64,000 nt of DNA from Streptococcus sp. 29892. Lineage in GTDB: Bacteria > Bacillota > Bacilli > Lactobacillales > Streptococcaceae. The DNA lies in assembly GCF_032594935.1 (NCBI RefSeq), contig NZ_CP118734.1, forward strand, positions 23,501 through 87,500. Direction: 5' to 3'. The notes under the pieces were generated by a model, which was not told where the DNA came from, did not search any database, and saw nothing but the letters and a program-made list of their open reading frames with translations. A program made the position numbers and the translations under genes. This document shows positions 39,878 to 49,702 of the stretch, in pieces; within the stretch, counting starts at the first letter, position 1, and every line of letters begins with the position of its first letter.

Positions 39878-39882
39878 AAGCG

Positions 39883-39910
39883 AAAAAGTTTGGGTTATCC
39901 AGACTTTTTT
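39883..39910 (+). terminator. recA terminator
   Basis: An 11-bp stem 39883-39893 / 39899-39909, loop GTTAT, T-rich. Confidence 0.85.
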
Positions 39911-39983
39911 CTGATTAAAAAACGAATATTCGCCCCAAAATTTAAAGTTTTTTAAAAATAGGTCTACAGACGGATGGAATTTG

Positions 39984-39992
39984 TGGTATAAT
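39984..39992 (+). promoter_or_regulatory. Extended -10 promoter of spx
   Basis: TGGTATAAT, 43 nt before the spx ATG. Confidence 0.75.
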
Positions 39993-40035
39993 AGTCTATA
40001 ATGTGCTTACTAAGATGTAGCAAAGGAGTGACTAC

Positions 40036-40434
40036 ATGATTAAAATTTATACAGTATCTAGTTGTACTTCTTGTAAGAAAGCAAAGAACTGGTTGAATGC
40101 CCATCAATTGTCCTATAACGAACATAACCTAGCTAAAGAGGCAATCACCAAGGAAGAAATTTTAAATATCTTGACCAAGACGGAAAACGGCATTGCAAGT
40201 ATTGTATCGTCAAAAAATCGCTATGCTAAGAGTTTGGATTTTGATATCGAAGATTTGAGTGTCAATGAAGTGATTGACTTGATTACTTCTAATCCACGTA
40301 TTTTGAAAAGTCCAATTCTGATTGATGAGAAGCGATTGCAGGTTGGATATAAAGAAGATGACATTCGCGCCTTCTTACCACGAGCGGTTCGCAATGTAGA
40401 GAACGCTCAAGCTCGTATGCGAGCAGCCTTATAA
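40036..40434 (+). CDS. spxA2: Spx-family transcriptional regulator (SpxA2-like by position)
   Basis: 132 residues, ArsC/thioredoxin-like. The redox CxxC is C10-T-S-C13. RNLA and NPRILKSPILID are the Spx blocks contacting the RNA polymerase alpha subunit. Senses thiol and cell-wall stress. The copy next to recA is called SpxA2 in S. mutans; assignment to A2 is by location only. GGAGTG ribosome binding site. Confidence 0.9.
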   Translation: MIKIYTVSSCTSCKKAKNWLNAHQLSYNEHNLAKEAITKEEILNILTKTENGIASIVSSKNRYAKSLDFDIEDLSVNEVIDLITSNPRILKSPILIDEKRLQVGYKEDDIRAFLPRAVRNVENAQARMRAAL

Positions 40435-40442
40435 GAGTGAGG

Positions 40443-40468
40443 AAGAACTCTGTTTCAGGGTTCTTTTT
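40443..40468 (+). terminator. spx terminator
   Basis: AGAACTCTG / CAGGGTTCT stem with one G-U, 3-nt loop and T-run. Confidence 0.85.
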
Positions 40469-40497
40469 ACACTTTCTTTGTGCTTGCTCTGGAAATA

Positions 40498-40506
40498 TGA
40501 TATAAT
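40498..40506 (+). promoter_or_regulatory. Extended -10 promoter of ireB–ruvX
   Basis: TGATATAAT, 34 nt before ATG 40540. Confidence 0.75.
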
Positions 40507-40539
40507 GAAAATGAATAAAAATTGAAAGAAGGTGTAAGT

Positions 40540-40806
40540 ATGGGATTCACAGAAGAAACAGTTCGCTTTCGTCTGGATGACACAGATAAGCAAGAAATTA
40601 GTCAAACCTTGACCAGTGTTTATCGTTCATTGGAGGAAAAAGGCTATAATCCAATCAACCAAATCATTGGCTATGTATTAAGTGGGGACCCTGCTTATAT
40701 TCCTCGCTACAATGATGCCCGCAATCAAATTCGTAAACATGAACGCGATGAAATCATCGAAGAATTGGTGCGCTACTACCTGAAAGGAAATGGGATTGAC
40801 CTCTAA
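40540..40806 (+). CDS. ireB: IreB family regulatory phosphoprotein
   Basis: 88 residues from ATG 40540 (AAGAAGGTG upstream). Begins [13 protein letters not shown]; the Thr near position 4 matches the Thr phosphorylated by the PASTA kinase IreK in Enterococcus. YGL-like fold formerly DUF965. Couples cell-wall stress signalling to cephalosporin tolerance in enterococci. Stop overlaps the ruvX start by one base (TAATG). Confidence 0.92.
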   Translation: MGFTEETVRFRLDDTDKQEISQTLTSVYRSLEEKGYNPINQIIGYVLSGDPAYIPRYNDARNQIRKHERDEIIEELVRYYLKGNGIDL

Positions 40807-41225
40807 TGAGAATAATGGGATTAGATGTCGGTTCAAAGACTGTTGGCGTAGCCATTTCAGACCCTTTAGGTTTCACAGCTCAAGGCTTGGAAATTATTCC
40901 GATTGACGAAGAAAAGGGTGAATTTGGTTTTCAACGTTTAACTGAGTTGGTTGAACAATATAAGGTTGATAAGTTTGTTGTAGGCCTACCTAAGAACATG
41001 AATAATACTAGCGGACCTCGTGTCGAAGCGAGTCAAGCCTATGGAAATTTATTGCTTGAACAATACAAACTTCCAGTTGATTATCAGGATGAACGTTTAA
41101 CAACTGTTGCAGCAGAGCGCATGCTAATTGAGCAAGCGGATATCAGCCGAGGAAAACGCAAGAAAGTTATCGATAAATTAGCAGCTCAGCTGATTTTACA
41201 AAATTATTTAGATAGAACATTTTAA
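40806..41225 (+). CDS. ruvX: Holliday junction resolvase-like RuvX/YqgF
   Basis: 139 residues with RNase H fold: [19 protein letters not shown] carries the first catalytic Asp, [12 protein letters not shown] the Glu, and [17 protein letters not shown] the last Asp. Family members process 16S rRNA ends and may cut junction DNA. Between ireB and the DUF1292 gene, the conserved Firmicutes order. Confidence 0.93.
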   Translation: MRIMGLDVGSKTVGVAISDPLGFTAQGLEIIPIDEEKGEFGFQRLTELVEQYKVDKFVVGLPKNMNNTSGPRVEASQAYGNLLLEQYKLPVDYQDERLTTVAAERMLIEQADISRGKRKKVIDKLAAQLILQNYLDRTF

Positions 41226-41236
41226 AGGAGATACGA

Positions 41237-41554
41237 ATGGCACATCATCATGACCATGAACACGACCACAATCACGACGAACGTGAATTGATTACTTTGG
41301 TAGACGACCAAGGAAACGAAACACTTTTTGAAATTTTATTGACAATTGACGGTCAAGAAGAATTCGGTAAAAACTACGTCCTCTTAATCCCTGCAAGCGC
41401 AGAAGAAGATGAGAACGGAGAAGTTGAAATTCAAGCCTACTCATACATTGAAAATGAGAACGGCACAGAAGGCGACCTCCAACCAATCCCAGAAGACGCA
41501 ACAGCAGAATGGGATATGATTGAAGAAGTCTTCAACAGCTTTATGGAGGAATAA
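41237..41554 (+). CDS. DUF1292 protein with His-rich N-terminus
   Basis: 105 acidic residues. The first 17 residues are rich in His and Asp ([16 protein letters not shown]), suggestive of metal binding; the rest is DUF1292 ([19 protein letters not shown] ... [15 protein letters not shown]). Conserved after ruvX in Firmicutes; function unknown. Followed directly by the terminator array. Confidence 0.88.
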   Translation: MAHHHDHEHDHNHDERELITLVDDQGNETLFEILLTIDGQEEFGKNYVLLIPASAEEDENGEVEIQAYSYIENENGTEGDLQPIPEDATAEWDMIEEVFNSFMEE

Positions 41555-41556
41555 AA

Positions 41557-41825
41557 AGGTCCGGGTGGACCTTTTTATCATGAGTTTGAAAATAAAAGAG
41601 CGAATTAAGGTCCAGTGGACCTTTTTATCTTTTGCTTGAAAACAGGAGGGCAAAACTAGGTCCAGTGGACCTTTTTATCTTTTGCTTGAAAACAGGAGAG
41701 CAAAACTAGGTCCGGGGGACCTTTTTATCTTTTGCTTGAAAACAGGAGAGCAAAACTAGGTCCGGGTGGACCTTTTTATCATGAGTTTGAAAACCAAAGA
41801 ACGAATTAAGGTCTGGTGAATATTT
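41557..41825 (+). repeat. Tandem array of five intrinsic terminators plus one decayed copy
   Basis: Units start at 41557, 41608, 41658, 41708, 41758 and 41809, period 50-51 bp. Each of the first five has an AGGTCC/GGACCT stem and TTTTTATC tail, so each is an intrinsic terminator. The linkers are of two kinds: after units 1 and 5 they start CATGAGTTTGAAAA, after units 2-4 CTTTTGCTTGAAAACAGGAG. Unit 6 has lost the stem. This fills most of the 490-bp gap between the DUF1292 gene and comX; no gene is seen in it. Confidence 0.93.
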
Positions 41826-41840
41826 TGATCTGCTCTCCGT

Positions 41841-41870
41841 CGTTAGAATGATATTTCTAACGATTTTTTC
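41841..41870 (+). terminator. Further terminator after the array
   Basis: CGTTAGAA / TTCTAACG stem, 6-nt loop, six T. Confidence 0.85.
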
Positions 41871-41976
41871 TTATGGAAGCTCATAAAAATAACACTAAAA
41901 TCAAAGAAGAATTGGATTTAATAATGGCCAACTTACAATAAAATACAATTGATAAATCATATTTACTAAGTTAGTA

Positions 41977-42018
41977 GACAAAAATGTCCTGTAGAAAGTT
42001 AGCTCTTTTCGATAAACT
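41977..42018 (+). promoter_or_regulatory. ComR box and comX promoter
   Basis: GACAAAAATGTC (41977-41988), one mismatch to GACATnnATGTC and followed by CTGTAG as the comS box is followed by CTGTTG. The -10 TAAACT (42013-42018) is 24 bp downstream, identical spacing to comS. Confidence 0.8.
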
Positions 42019-42043
42019 TAAACCATCAAACAAAGGAGATAGG

Positions 42044-42517
42044 ATGATGGAATTTGAAAAGATGTATGATAGCGTAAAAGGAATTGTTAACAAAGCTCGT
42101 AAAGAGTTTTATATCAAACTGTGGGACAGAGATGACTGGGAGCAGGAAGGCATGATAACCTTGTTTGAATTATTGGAGGATCAACCATGGTTGATTGGGG
42201 AAAGAGCCCAGTTGTATTGTTATTTCAAGGTTAAATTCAGAAATCGGATTAAGGACTATGTTCGCAGACAGGAAAGTAAAAAGCGCAAGTTTGACCGAAT
42301 GCCTCATGAAGACATACATGAACTATCACAAGTAATACAATCGCCAGGTTTAGTCAATGACGAGCTATTGTTGTTGAGAGGTGCCTTGAGAGATTATCGG
42401 AAAAATTTGTCCATGGACCAATTGGAAAATTATGAAAAACTAATTAGTGGTCAGAGTTTCAATGGTCGTAAGAATATGCTTAGAGATTTACAAGAACATT
42501 TAAAGGACTTTCGATGA
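42044..42517 (+). CDS. comX: Competence sigma factor ComX/SigX
   Basis: 157 residues from ATG 42044 (AAAGGAG at 42032-42038); ATG 42047 is equally possible. IKLWDRDDWEQEGMITLFELL, YFKVKFRNRIKDYVRRQESKKRKFDRMP and the C-terminal SFNGRKNMLRDLQEHLKDFR match SigX. It directs RNA polymerase to CIN boxes of late competence genes (DNA uptake, ssbB, dprA, recA and so on). Controlled by ComR through the box upstream. Insulated from ireB–ruvX by the terminator array. Confidence 0.93.
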   Translation: MMEFEKMYDSVKGIVNKARKEFYIKLWDRDDWEQEGMITLFELLEDQPWLIGERAQLYCYFKVKFRNRIKDYVRRQESKKRKFDRMPHEDIHELSQVIQSPGLVNDELLLLRGALRDYRKNLSMDQLENYEKLISGQSFNGRKNMLRDLQEHLKDFR

Positions 42518-42570
42518 TTGTTTTCTACTAATGCTATAAGAATAATGGCGATAAAATATACGAACCGCCT

Positions 42571-42606
42571 CCCAAAACAGAAGTTTTGGGATTTTTAAAT
42601 TTTTAA
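42571..42606 (+). terminator. comX terminator
   Basis: CCCAAAAC / GTTTTGGG stem with AGAA loop and T-rich tail. Confidence 0.9.
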
Positions 42607-42616
42607 GTAAAAACTC

Positions 42617-42645
42617 TTGCAATGCACAATATAATTTGATAGAAT
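42617..42645 (+). promoter_or_regulatory. S10 operon promoter
   Basis: TTGCAA (42617-42622), 17 bp, TAGAAT (42640-42645). Confidence 0.8.
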
Positions 42646-42652
42646 GTTCTAG

Positions 42653-42782
42653 TGCCGTAAAAATTACGGCTGTAGCTTTGATGCAAGAGGTTGCGACACG
42701 CTCGGTTGCATTGCCACGCAACACGTGTTGGTTTTCTTGTGGAGCTAGCCTATTATCTTAAATAGACGAAAAGGAGAAAAAG
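42653..42782 (+). promoter_or_regulatory. Structured rpsJ leader
   Basis: About 130 nt. A hairpin GCCGTAA/TTACGGC comes first; then a branched element closed by GGCTGTAGCT (42668) and AGCTAGCC (42743-42750) with inner CAAGA/TCTTG pairing. Likely a translational or attenuation control element for the operon. An L4-type control, as in enterobacteria, is only a guess. Confidence 0.55.
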
Positions 42783-43091
42783 ATGGCAAACAAAAAAATC
42801 CGCATCCGCTTGAAAGCGTACGAACACCGTACACTTGATACAGCAGCTGCAAAAATCGTTGAAACTGCAACTCGTACAGGTGCTCAAGTAGCAGGTCCAG
42901 TTCCGCTTCCAACTGAACGTAGCCTCTACACAATCATCCGTGCGACTCACAAGTACAAAGATTCTCGTGAGCAGTTCGAAATGCGTACACACAAACGTTT
43001 GATCGACATCATCAACCCAACTCAAAAAACAGTTGATGCTTTGATGAAATTGGATCTTCCAAGTGGTGTAAACGTAGAAATCAAATTGTAA
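42783..43091 (+). CDS. rpsJ: Ribosomal protein S10
   Basis: 102 residues ([28 protein letters not shown]). Small-subunit head protein that also partners NusB in rRNA antitermination. First gene of the S10 operon; AAGGAGA ribosome binding site. Confidence 0.98.
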   Translation: MANKKIRIRLKAYEHRTLDTAAAKIVETATRTGAQVAGPVPLPTERSLYTIIRATHKYKDSREQFEMRTHKRLIDIINPTQKTVDALMKLDLPSGVNVEIKL

Positions 43092-43302
43092 TCAAGTAAC
43101 AAGGTAGGCTAAAAGCAAGTGTTCATAATTGAACACGGGCTAAACTCCGTGTGAAAAAGATAAACTTTCCTAGAAACAGAAGTTTCTTCGTCAAGTTTCC
43201 TATTTTCACTTTGAGTTTGACGCCCTTTGTATCTTGGTTTGAGCATGAAAAACGCTCGTTAAAAACTTTTTAATACAAAATAAGAAAAGGAATATTTTTC
43301 TC
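43092..43302 (+). other. Hairpin-rich spacer rpsJ–rplC
   Basis: 211 nt without a gene. Inverted repeats GTGTTC/GAACAC (43119-43136), CACGG/CCGTG (43134-43151), GAAAC/GTTTC, and CGTCAA/TTGACG. GAACACGGGCTA-N3-TCCGTGT recurs in the rpsH–rplF spacer. Confidence 0.7.
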
Positions 43303-43929
43303 ATGACAAAAGGAATCTTAGGGAAAAAAGTGGGAATGACTCAAATCTTCACTGAATCTGGTGAATTTATCCCTGTTACTGTCATCGAAGCAACTCCAAA
43401 CGTTGTTCTTCAAGTGAAAACAGTTGAAACTGATGGTTATGCAGCAGTTCAAGTTGGTTTTGATGACAAACGCGAAGTATTGAGCAACAAACCTGCCAAA
43501 GGCCATGTAGCTAAAGCTAACACAGCTCCTAAGCGCTTCATTCGTGAATTCAAAAACATTGAAGGCTTGGAAGTTGGACAAGAAATTACAGTTGAAACTT
43601 TCGCAGCTGGTGATGTTGTTGATGTAACTGGTACATCTAAAGGTAAAGGTTTCCAAGGTGTTATCAAACGCCATGGTCAATCACGTGGTCCTATGGCTCA
43701 CGGTTCTCGTTACCACCGTCGTCCAGGTTCTATGGGTCCTGTTGCACCTAACCGTGTATTCAAAGGTAAAAACCTTGCAGGTCGCATGGGCGGCAACCGT
43801 GTAACAATTCAAAACCTTGAAGTTGTACAAGTTGTTCCAGAAAAGAACGTTATCCTTATCAAAGGTAACGTACCAGGTGCTAAGAAATCTCTTATCACTA
43901 TCAAGTCAGCAGTTAAAGCTGGTAAATAA
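43303..43929 (+). CDS. rplC: Ribosomal protein L3
   Basis: 208 residues ([39 protein letters not shown]). Early 50S assembly protein near the peptidyl transferase centre; the Gln in the HGQSRGP loop is where methylation occurs in some bacteria. Preceded by a long structured spacer. Confidence 0.98.
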
Positions 43930-43953
43930 TAAGGAAAGGGGAAATCAGTCGAA

Positions 43954-44577
43954 ATGGCAAACGTAACATTATTTGACCAAACTGGTAAACAAGCTGGTGA
44001 AGTAGTTCTTAACGATGCGATTTTTGGTATCGAGCCAAACCAAGCAGTTGTATTTGATGTGATCATCAGCCAACGTGCTAGCCTTCGTCAAGGTACTCAC
44101 GCAGTTAAAAACCGTTCAGCAGTCTCAGGTGGCGGACGCAAACCATGGCGTCAAAAAGGAACTGGACGTGCTCGTCAAGGTTCTATCCGTTCACCACAAT
44201 GGCGTGGCGGTGGCGTCGTCTTCGGACCAACTCCACGTTCATACGCGTACAAACTTCCACAAAAAGTTCGTCGCTTGGCACTTAAATCTGTTTACTCAGA
44301 AAAAGTTGCTGAAAACAAATTTGTAGCTGTTAACTCACTTGAATTCACAGCTCCAAAAACTGCTGAATTTGCAAAAGTACTTGCAGCATTGAGCATTGAT
44401 TCTAAAGTCCTTGTTATTCTTGAAGAAGGCAACGAATTCGCAGCTCTTTCTGCTCGTAACATCCCAGGAGTTAAAGTTGCAACTGCAACAACTGCAAGCG
44501 TACTTGACATCGCAAATGCAGACAAACTTCTTGTAACTCAAGCAGCTATCTCTAAAATTGAGGAGGTTCTTGCATAA
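43954..44577 (+). CDS. rplD: Ribosomal protein L4
   Basis: 207 residues; the extended tunnel loop [20 protein letters not shown] is the site where macrolide-resistance changes arise and reads wild type by eye. Possible autoregulator of the operon, as in E. coli. Overlaps the rplW start by one base. Confidence 0.98.
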   Translation: MANVTLFDQTGKQAGEVVLNDAIFGIEPNQAVVFDVIISQRASLRQGTHAVKNRSAVSGGGRKPWRQKGTGRARQGSIRSPQWRGGGVVFGPTPRSYAYKLPQKVRRLALKSVYSEKVAENKFVAVNSLEFTAPKTAEFAKVLAALSIDSKVLVILEEGNEFAALSARNIPGVKVATATTASVLDIANADKLLVTQAAISKIEEVLA

Positions 44578-44876
44578 TGAATTTGTATGATGTTATCAAA
44601 AAACCTGTCATCACAGAAAGCTCAATGGGCCAACTCGAAGCAGGCAAGTATGTATTTGAAGTTGACACTCGTGCACACAAACTCTTGATCAAGCAAGCTG
44701 TTGAAGCTGCATTCGAGGGTGTTAAAGTTGCAAATGTTAACACAATCAACGTGAAACCTAAAACAAAACGAGTAGGTCGTTATGTAGGTCGCACAAACAA
44801 AGTGAAAAAAGCAATCATCACATTGGCTGCTGATTCAAAAGCGATCGAATTGTTCGCTACAGCTGACGCTGAATAA
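44577..44876 (+). CDS. rplW: Ribosomal protein L23
   Basis: 99 residues ([16 protein letters not shown]). At the tunnel exit, docking site for trigger factor and SRP. Confidence 0.98.
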   Translation: MNLYDVIKKPVITESSMGQLEAGKYVFEVDTRAHKLLIKQAVEAAFEGVKVANVNTINVKPKTKRVGRYVGRTNKVKKAIITLAADSKAIELFATADAE

Positions 44877-44893
44877 TCAAAGGAGGAATTAAC

Positions 44894-45727
44894 GTGGGTA
44901 TTAAAGTTTATAAACCAACGACAAATGGCCGTCGTAACATGACTTCTTTGGACTTCGCTGAAATCACAACAAGCACTCCAGAAAAAAGCTTGCTTGTTGC
45001 TTTGAAGAGCAAAGCTGGTCGTAACAACAACGGTCGCATCACTGTTCGTCACCAAGGTGGCGGTCACAAACGTTTCTACCGTTTGGTAGACTTCAAACGT
45101 AACAAAGATGGCGTTGAAGCAATCGTTAAAACTATCGAGTACGATCCAAACCGTTCAGCAAACATCGCTCTTGTACACTACACAGACGGTGTTAAAGCTT
45201 ACATCATTGCACCTAAAGGTCTTGAAGTTGGTCAACGCATCGTTTCAGGTCCAGAAGCAGATATCAAAGTTGGTAACGCACTTCCACTTGCAAACATCCC
45301 AGTCGGTACTGTTGTTCACAACATCGAGTTGAAACCAGGTCGCGGTGGTGAGTTGGTTCGTGCTGCTGGTGCATCTGCACAGGTTCTTGGTCAAGAAGGT
45401 AAATACGTTCTTGTTCGCCTTCAATCAGGTGAAGTTCGGATGATCCTTGGTACTTGCCGTGCTACTGTTGGTACTGTAGGTAACGAACAACATGGCCTTG
45501 TTAACCTTGGTAAAGCAGGTCGTAGCCGTTGGAAAGGTATCCGTCCAACAGTTCGCGGTTCTGTAATGAACCCTAACGATCACCCACACGGTGGTGGTGA
45601 AGGTAAAGCACCAGTTGGTCGTAAAGCACCATCTACACCATGGGGTAAACCAGCTCTTGGTTTGAAAACTCGTAACAAGAAAGCTAAATCTGACAAACTT
45701 ATCGTTCGTCGTCGCAACCAAAAATAA
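44894..45727 (+). CDS. rplB: Ribosomal protein L2
   Basis: 277 residues from a GTG start (AGGAGGAA upstream). [20 protein letters not shown] start and the C-terminal [19 protein letters not shown] with the conserved His important for peptidyl transfer. Confidence 0.98.
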   Translation: MGIKVYKPTTNGRRNMTSLDFAEITTSTPEKSLLVALKSKAGRNNNGRITVRHQGGGHKRFYRLVDFKRNKDGVEAIVKTIEYDPNRSANIALVHYTDGVKAYIIAPKGLEVGQRIVSGPEADIKVGNALPLANIPVGTVVHNIELKPGRGGELVRAAGASAQVLGQEGKYVLVRLQSGEVRMILGTCRATVGTVGNEQHGLVNLGKAGRSRWKGIRPTVRGSVMNPNDHPHGGGEGKAPVGRKAPSTPWGKPALGLKTRNKKAKSDKLIVRRRNQK

Positions 45728-45828
45728 TCTATTCTTAGTTGCATAGCATTCTATATCATCCGCCAACTCGGTAGCCCGCAAAGCGGGCAAGCCGCTGTGG
45801 TACATATTTTAAAGGAGAAAACACTAAA
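45728..45828 (+). other. Hairpin spacer rplB–rpsS
   Basis: 101 nt with a GCCCGC/GCGGGC hairpin (AAA loop) nested in a CGG/CCG closing pair. Confidence 0.65.
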
Positions 45829-46110
45829 ATGGGACGTAGTCTTAAAAAAGGACCTTTCGTCGATGAGCATTTGATGAAAAAAGTTGAAGCTCAAGCAAAC
45901 GACGAAAAGAAAAAAGTAATTAAAACTTGGTCACGTCGTTCAACGATCTTCCCAAGTTTCATCGGTTATACAATCGCAGTTTACGATGGACGTAAACACG
46001 TACCTGTATACATTCAAGAAGACATGGTAGGTCACAAACTTGGTGAATTTGCACCAACTCGTACTTACAAAGGTCATGCTGCTGACGACAAGAAAACTCG
46101 TCGTAAATAA
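45829..46110 (+). CDS. rpsS: Ribosomal protein S19
   Basis: 93 residues ([35 protein letters not shown]). Head of the 30S subunit with S13. Confidence 0.98.
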
Positions 46111-46127
46111 TTTAGGAGGAAAACACA

Positions 46128-46472
46128 ATGGCAGAAATTACTTCAGCTAAAGCAACTGCTCGCACAGTACGTGTTTCACCTCGTAAATCACGTCTTGTCT
46201 TGGATAACATCCGTGGCAAAAGCGTAGCAGACGCAATCGCAATCTTGAAATTCACACCAAACAAAGCTGCAGGCATTATCGAGGGAGTTTTGAACTCAGC
46301 AATCGCTAACGCTGAAAACAACTTTGGTTTGGAAAAAGCTAACTTGGTAGTCAGCGAAGCATTCGCAAACGAAGGACCAACGTTGAAACGTTTCCGTCCA
46401 CGTGCGAAAGGTTCTGCTTCACCAATCAACAAACGCACAGCTCACATCACTGTAGTTGTGGCAGAGAAATAA
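46128..46472 (+). CDS. rplV: Ribosomal protein L22
   Basis: 114 residues. The long hairpin reaching into the exit tunnel ([22 protein letters not shown]) is intact. Confidence 0.98.
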   Translation: MAEITSAKATARTVRVSPRKSRLVLDNIRGKSVADAIAILKFTPNKAAGIIEGVLNSAIANAENNFGLEKANLVVSEAFANEGPTLKRFRPRAKGSASPINKRTAHITVVVAEK

Positions 46473-46484
46473 GGAGGTAAAAAC

Positions 46485-47138
46485 GTGGGTCAAAAAGTAC
46501 ATCCAATTGGTATGCGTGTTGGCATCATCCGTGATTGGGATGCTAAATGGTATGCTGAAAAAGAATACGCGGATTACCTTCATGAAGATCTTGCAATCCG
46601 CAACTTTATCAAAAAAGAATTGGCTGATGCGTCAACATCAACAATCGAAATCGAACGTGCTGTAAACAAAGTTATCGTTTCTATCCACACTGCTAAACCA
46701 GGTATGGTTATCGGTAAAGCTGGTAGCAACGTTGATGCACTTCGTGCTCAATTGAACAAATTGACTGGTAAGCAAGTACACATCAACATCATCGAAATCA
46801 AACAACCTGATTTGGATGCACACCTTGTTGGTGAGTCAATCGCTCGTCAATTGGAGCAACGTGTGGCATTCCGCCGTGCTCAAAAACAAGCTATCCAACG
46901 TGCAATGCGCGCTGGTGCAAAAGGTATCAAAACACAAGTTTCTGGTCGTTTGAACGGTGCTGATATTGCCCGTGCAGAAGGCTACTCAGAAGGAACTGTT
47001 CCTCTTCATACACTTCGTGCGGATATCGACTACGCTTGGGAAGAAGCTTTGACAACTTACGGTAAACTTGGTATTAAAGTATGGATCTACCGTGGTGAAG
47101 TTCTTCCAGCTCGTAAAAACACTAAAGGAGGTAAATAA
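46485..47138 (+). CDS. rpsC: Ribosomal protein S3
   Basis: 217 residues from GTG (AAGGAGG upstream). KH domain with [15 protein letters not shown]. Lines the mRNA entry channel. Confidence 0.98.
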   Translation: MGQKVHPIGMRVGIIRDWDAKWYAEKEYADYLHEDLAIRNFIKKELADASTSTIEIERAVNKVIVSIHTAKPGMVIGKAGSNVDALRAQLNKLTGKQVHINIIEIKQPDLDAHLVGESIARQLEQRVAFRRAQKQAIQRAMRAGAKGIKTQVSGRLNGADIARAEGYSEGTVPLHTLRADIDYAWEEALTTYGKLGIKVWIYRGEVLPARKNTKGGK

Positions 47139-47141
47139 CAA

Positions 47142-47555
47142 ATGTTAGTACCTAAACGTGTAAAACACCGTCGTGAATTCCGTGGAAAAATGCGCGGTGA
47201 AGCTAAAGGTGGAAAACAAGTAGACTTTGGTCAATACGGTCTTCAAGCAACTACTAGCTCATGGATTACAAACCGCCAAATCGAAGCTGCCCGTATCGCT
47301 ATGACGCGTTACATGAAACGTGGTGGTAAAGTTTGGATTAAGATCTTCCCACACAAATCATACACTGCTAAAGCTATCGGTGTACGTATGGGTTCTGGTA
47401 AAGGTGCTCCTGAAGGTTGGGTAGCTCCAGTTAAACGCGGTAAGGTTATGTTTGAAGTAGCTGGCGTTTCTGAAGAAATCGCACGTGAAGCATTCCGCCT
47501 TGCTGGTCACAAATTGCCAGTTAAAGTTAAATTCGTAAAACGTGAAGCAGAATAA
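47142..47555 (+). CDS. rplP: Ribosomal protein L16
   Basis: 137 residues ([18 protein letters not shown]; the [13 protein letters not shown] block). Positions tRNA at the A site; starts 3 nt after rpsC. Confidence 0.98.
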
Positions 47556-47564
47556 GGAGAAGAC

Positions 47565-47771
47565 ATGAAACTTCAAGAAATTAAAGATTTTGTAAAAGAA
47601 CTTCGTGGCCTTTCTCAAGAAGAACTTGCTAAGAAAGAAAACGAATTGAAGAAAGAACTCTTCGAACTTCGTTTCCAAGCTGCTGCTGGTCAACTTGAGC
47701 AAACTGCTCGTTTGAACGAAGTGAAGAAACAAATTGCACGTATCAAAACTGTGCAATCTGAAACTAAATAA
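47565..47771 (+). CDS. rpmC: Ribosomal protein L29
   Basis: 68 residues, helical ([20 protein letters not shown]). Near the tunnel exit beside L23. Confidence 0.98.
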
Positions 47772-47794
47772 TAGATTGGGAAAGGAGAATTTCA

Positions 47795-48055
47795 ATGGAA
47801 CGCAATAATCGTAAAGTTCTTGTTGGACGCGTAGTATCTGACAAAATGGACAAAACAATCACAGTTGTAGTTGAAACAAAACGTAACCACCCAGTCTATG
47901 GTAAACGTATTAACTACTCTAAAAAGTACAAAGCTCATGATGAAAACAATGTTGCTAAAGAAGGCGATATCGTTCGTATCATGGAAACTCGCCCACTTTC
48001 AGCTACAAAACGTTTCCGTCTTGTAGAAGTTGTGGAAGAGGCAGTTATCATTTAA
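47795..48055 (+). CDS. rpsQ: Ribosomal protein S17
   Basis: 86 residues, OB fold ([20 protein letters not shown]). 16S rRNA 5' domain binder. Confidence 0.98.
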
Positions 48056-48079
48056 TCAACCTGAAAGGAGAAAATTGAC

Positions 48080-48448
48080 ATGATTCAAACAGAAACTCGT
48101 TTGAAAGTTGCTGACAACAGTGGCGCACGTGAAATCTTGACAATCAAAGTTCTTGGTGGTTCAGGACGTAAATTCGCGAACATCGGCGACATCATCGTTG
48201 CTTCAGTAAAACAAGCTACTCCTGGTGGTGCGGTTAAAAAAGGTGACGTTGTTAAAGCCGTTATCGTTCGTACTAAGACAGGTGCTCGTCGTGCTGATGG
48301 TTCATACATCAAATTCGATGAGAATGCTGCAGTTATCATCCGTGAAGATAAAAACCCTCGCGGAACTCGTATCTTTGGCCCAGTGGCACGCGAATTGCGT
48401 GATGGCGGTTTCATGAAAATCGTTTCATTGGCACCAGAAGTACTTTAA
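48080..48448 (+). CDS. rplN: Ribosomal protein L14
   Basis: 122 residues ([18 protein letters not shown]). Forms an intersubunit bridge and is the RsfS target. Confidence 0.98.
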   Translation: MIQTETRLKVADNSGAREILTIKVLGGSGRKFANIGDIIVASVKQATPGGAVKKGDVVKAVIVRTKTGARRADGSYIKFDENAAVIIREDKNPRGTRIFGPVARELRDGGFMKIVSLAPEVL

Positions 48449-48630
48449 TCAGATAGTTTTAGGAAATTTGTCACAGACTAGGCAGTTTGTTGCAGATAGT
48501 ACTTGGGTACATCAAAACAAACTAACGAAGTCTGTGACGGATTTAGTAAACTAGAAAACAAACTAAGTCCCCTGGTTAAATTACTAACCAGGGTGCCCAT
48601 TAGGGCGTAAGAAATCATAGGAGAAATCAA
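48449..48630 (+). other. Hairpin-rich spacer rplN–rplX
   Basis: 182 nt. A long stem pairs AGTTT, AAAT, GTCACAGACT and AGTTTGTT (48456-48491) with AACAAACT, AGTCTGTGAC, ATTT and AAACT (48517-48552). A second hairpin is CCCTGGTTA/TAACCAGGG (48570-48593). No T-run follows either, so they are not classic terminators. Confidence 0.75.
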
Positions 48631-48936
48631 ATGTTTGTAAAAAAAGGCGATAAAGTTCGCGTAATCGCTGGTAAAGACAAAGGCGTTGAAGCTCTTGTCG
48701 TAACAGCACTTCCAAAAGTAAACAAAGTTATTGTTGAAGGTGTTAACATCGTTAAGAAACACCAAAAACCAAACAGCGAAAACCCTCAAGGTGCTATCGT
48801 TGAAAAAGAAGCTCCAATCCATGTGTCAAACGTTCAAGTTCTTGACAAAAATGGTGTTGCAGGACGCGTTGGTTACAAGTTTGTAGATGGCAAAAAAGTT
48901 CGCTACAACAAAAAATCAGGCGAAGTGCTTGATTAA
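48631..48936 (+). CDS. rplX: Ribosomal protein L24
   Basis: 101 residues with KOW motif ([14 protein letters not shown]). 50S assembly initiator. Preceded by the structured spacer. Confidence 0.98.
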   Translation: MFVKKGDKVRVIAGKDKGVEALVVTALPKVNKVIVEGVNIVKKHQKPNSENPQGAIVEKEAPIHVSNVQVLDKNGVAGRVGYKFVDGKKVRYNKKSGEVLD

Positions 48937-48959
48937 TCACGAAGGAAAGGAGAAGTATA

Positions 48960-49502
48960 ATGGCAAATCGTTTAAAAGAAAAATATCTTAATGAAGTAGT
49001 TCCTGCTTTGACTGAACAATTTAACTATTCTTCAGTTATGGCTGTGCCAAAAGTTGATAAGATCGTTTTGAACATGGGTGTTGGTGACGCTGTTTCTAAC
49101 GCTAAAAACCTTGAGAAAGCTGCTCAAGAATTGGCTTTGATCTCAGGTCAAAAACCACTTATCACTAAAGCTAAGAAATCAATCGCCGGCTTCCGTCTTC
49201 GTGAGGGTGTTGCGATCGGTGCGAAAGTAACTCTTCGTGGCGAACGTATGTATGAGTTCTTGGACAAATTGGTTACAGTTTCACTTCCACGTGTACGTGA
49301 CTTCCACGGTGTACCAACTAAGTCATTCGACGGACGTGGTAACTACACACTTGGTGTGAAAGAGCAATTGATCTTCCCAGAAATCAACTTCGACGATGTT
49401 GATAAAACTCGCGGTATGGATATCGTTATCGTTACAACTGCTAACACTGACGAAGAATCACGTGCATTGCTTACTGGCCTTGGTATGCCGTTTGCAAAAT
49501 AA
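48960..49502 (+). CDS. rplE: Ribosomal protein L5
   Basis: 180 residues ([15 protein letters not shown]). Binds 5S rRNA and contacts the P-site tRNA. Confidence 0.98.
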   Translation: MANRLKEKYLNEVVPALTEQFNYSSVMAVPKVDKIVLNMGVGDAVSNAKNLEKAAQELALISGQKPLITKAKKSIAGFRLREGVAIGAKVTLRGERMYEFLDKLVTVSLPRVRDFHGVPTKSFDGRGNYTLGVKEQLIFPEINFDDVDKTRGMDIVIVTTANTDEESRALLTGLGMPFAK

Positions 49503-49516
49503 GAGGGAGAGAATAA

Positions 49517-49702
49517 ATGGCTAAAAAATCAATGATCGCTAAGAACAAACGCCCAGCTAAGTTCTCTACACAAGCTTACACACGCTGTGAAAAATGTGGA
49601 CGTCCACACTCAGTTTACCGCAAATTCAAATTGTGCCGTGTATGCTTCCGCGACTTGGCTTACCTTGGACAAATTCCTGGCGTAACAAAAGCTTCTTGGT
49701 AA
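49517..49702 (+). CDS. rpsN: Ribosomal protein S14, zinc-binding form
   Basis: 61 residues with [20 protein letters not shown], two CxxC pairs: the zinc (C+) form. Streptococci often have a zinc-free paralogue elsewhere for zinc limitation. Confidence 0.98.
   Translation: MAKKSMIAKNKRPAKFSTQAYTRCEKCGRPHSVYRKFKLCRVCFRDLAYLGQIPGVTKASW

Noticed and set aside
39921..39932. AACGAATATTCG palindrome between recA and spx, CIN-like on the + strand
   Set aside because: spx has a good extended -10 downstream and no start sits at CIN distance; cannot be separated from chance without RNA data.
41557..41825. Regular ~50-bp repeats that could suggest a CRISPR array
   Set aside because: Every unit is a terminator hairpin with T-run, linkers are repeated rather than unique, and no cas genes are near.
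41873..41941. 22-codon ORF between the terminator array and comX
   Set aside because: No ribosome binding site or promoter; overlaps the tail of a terminator.
48449..48630. Spacer considered as T-box or known riboswitch
   Set aside because: No T-box sequence or specifier loop visible and no terminator T-run.
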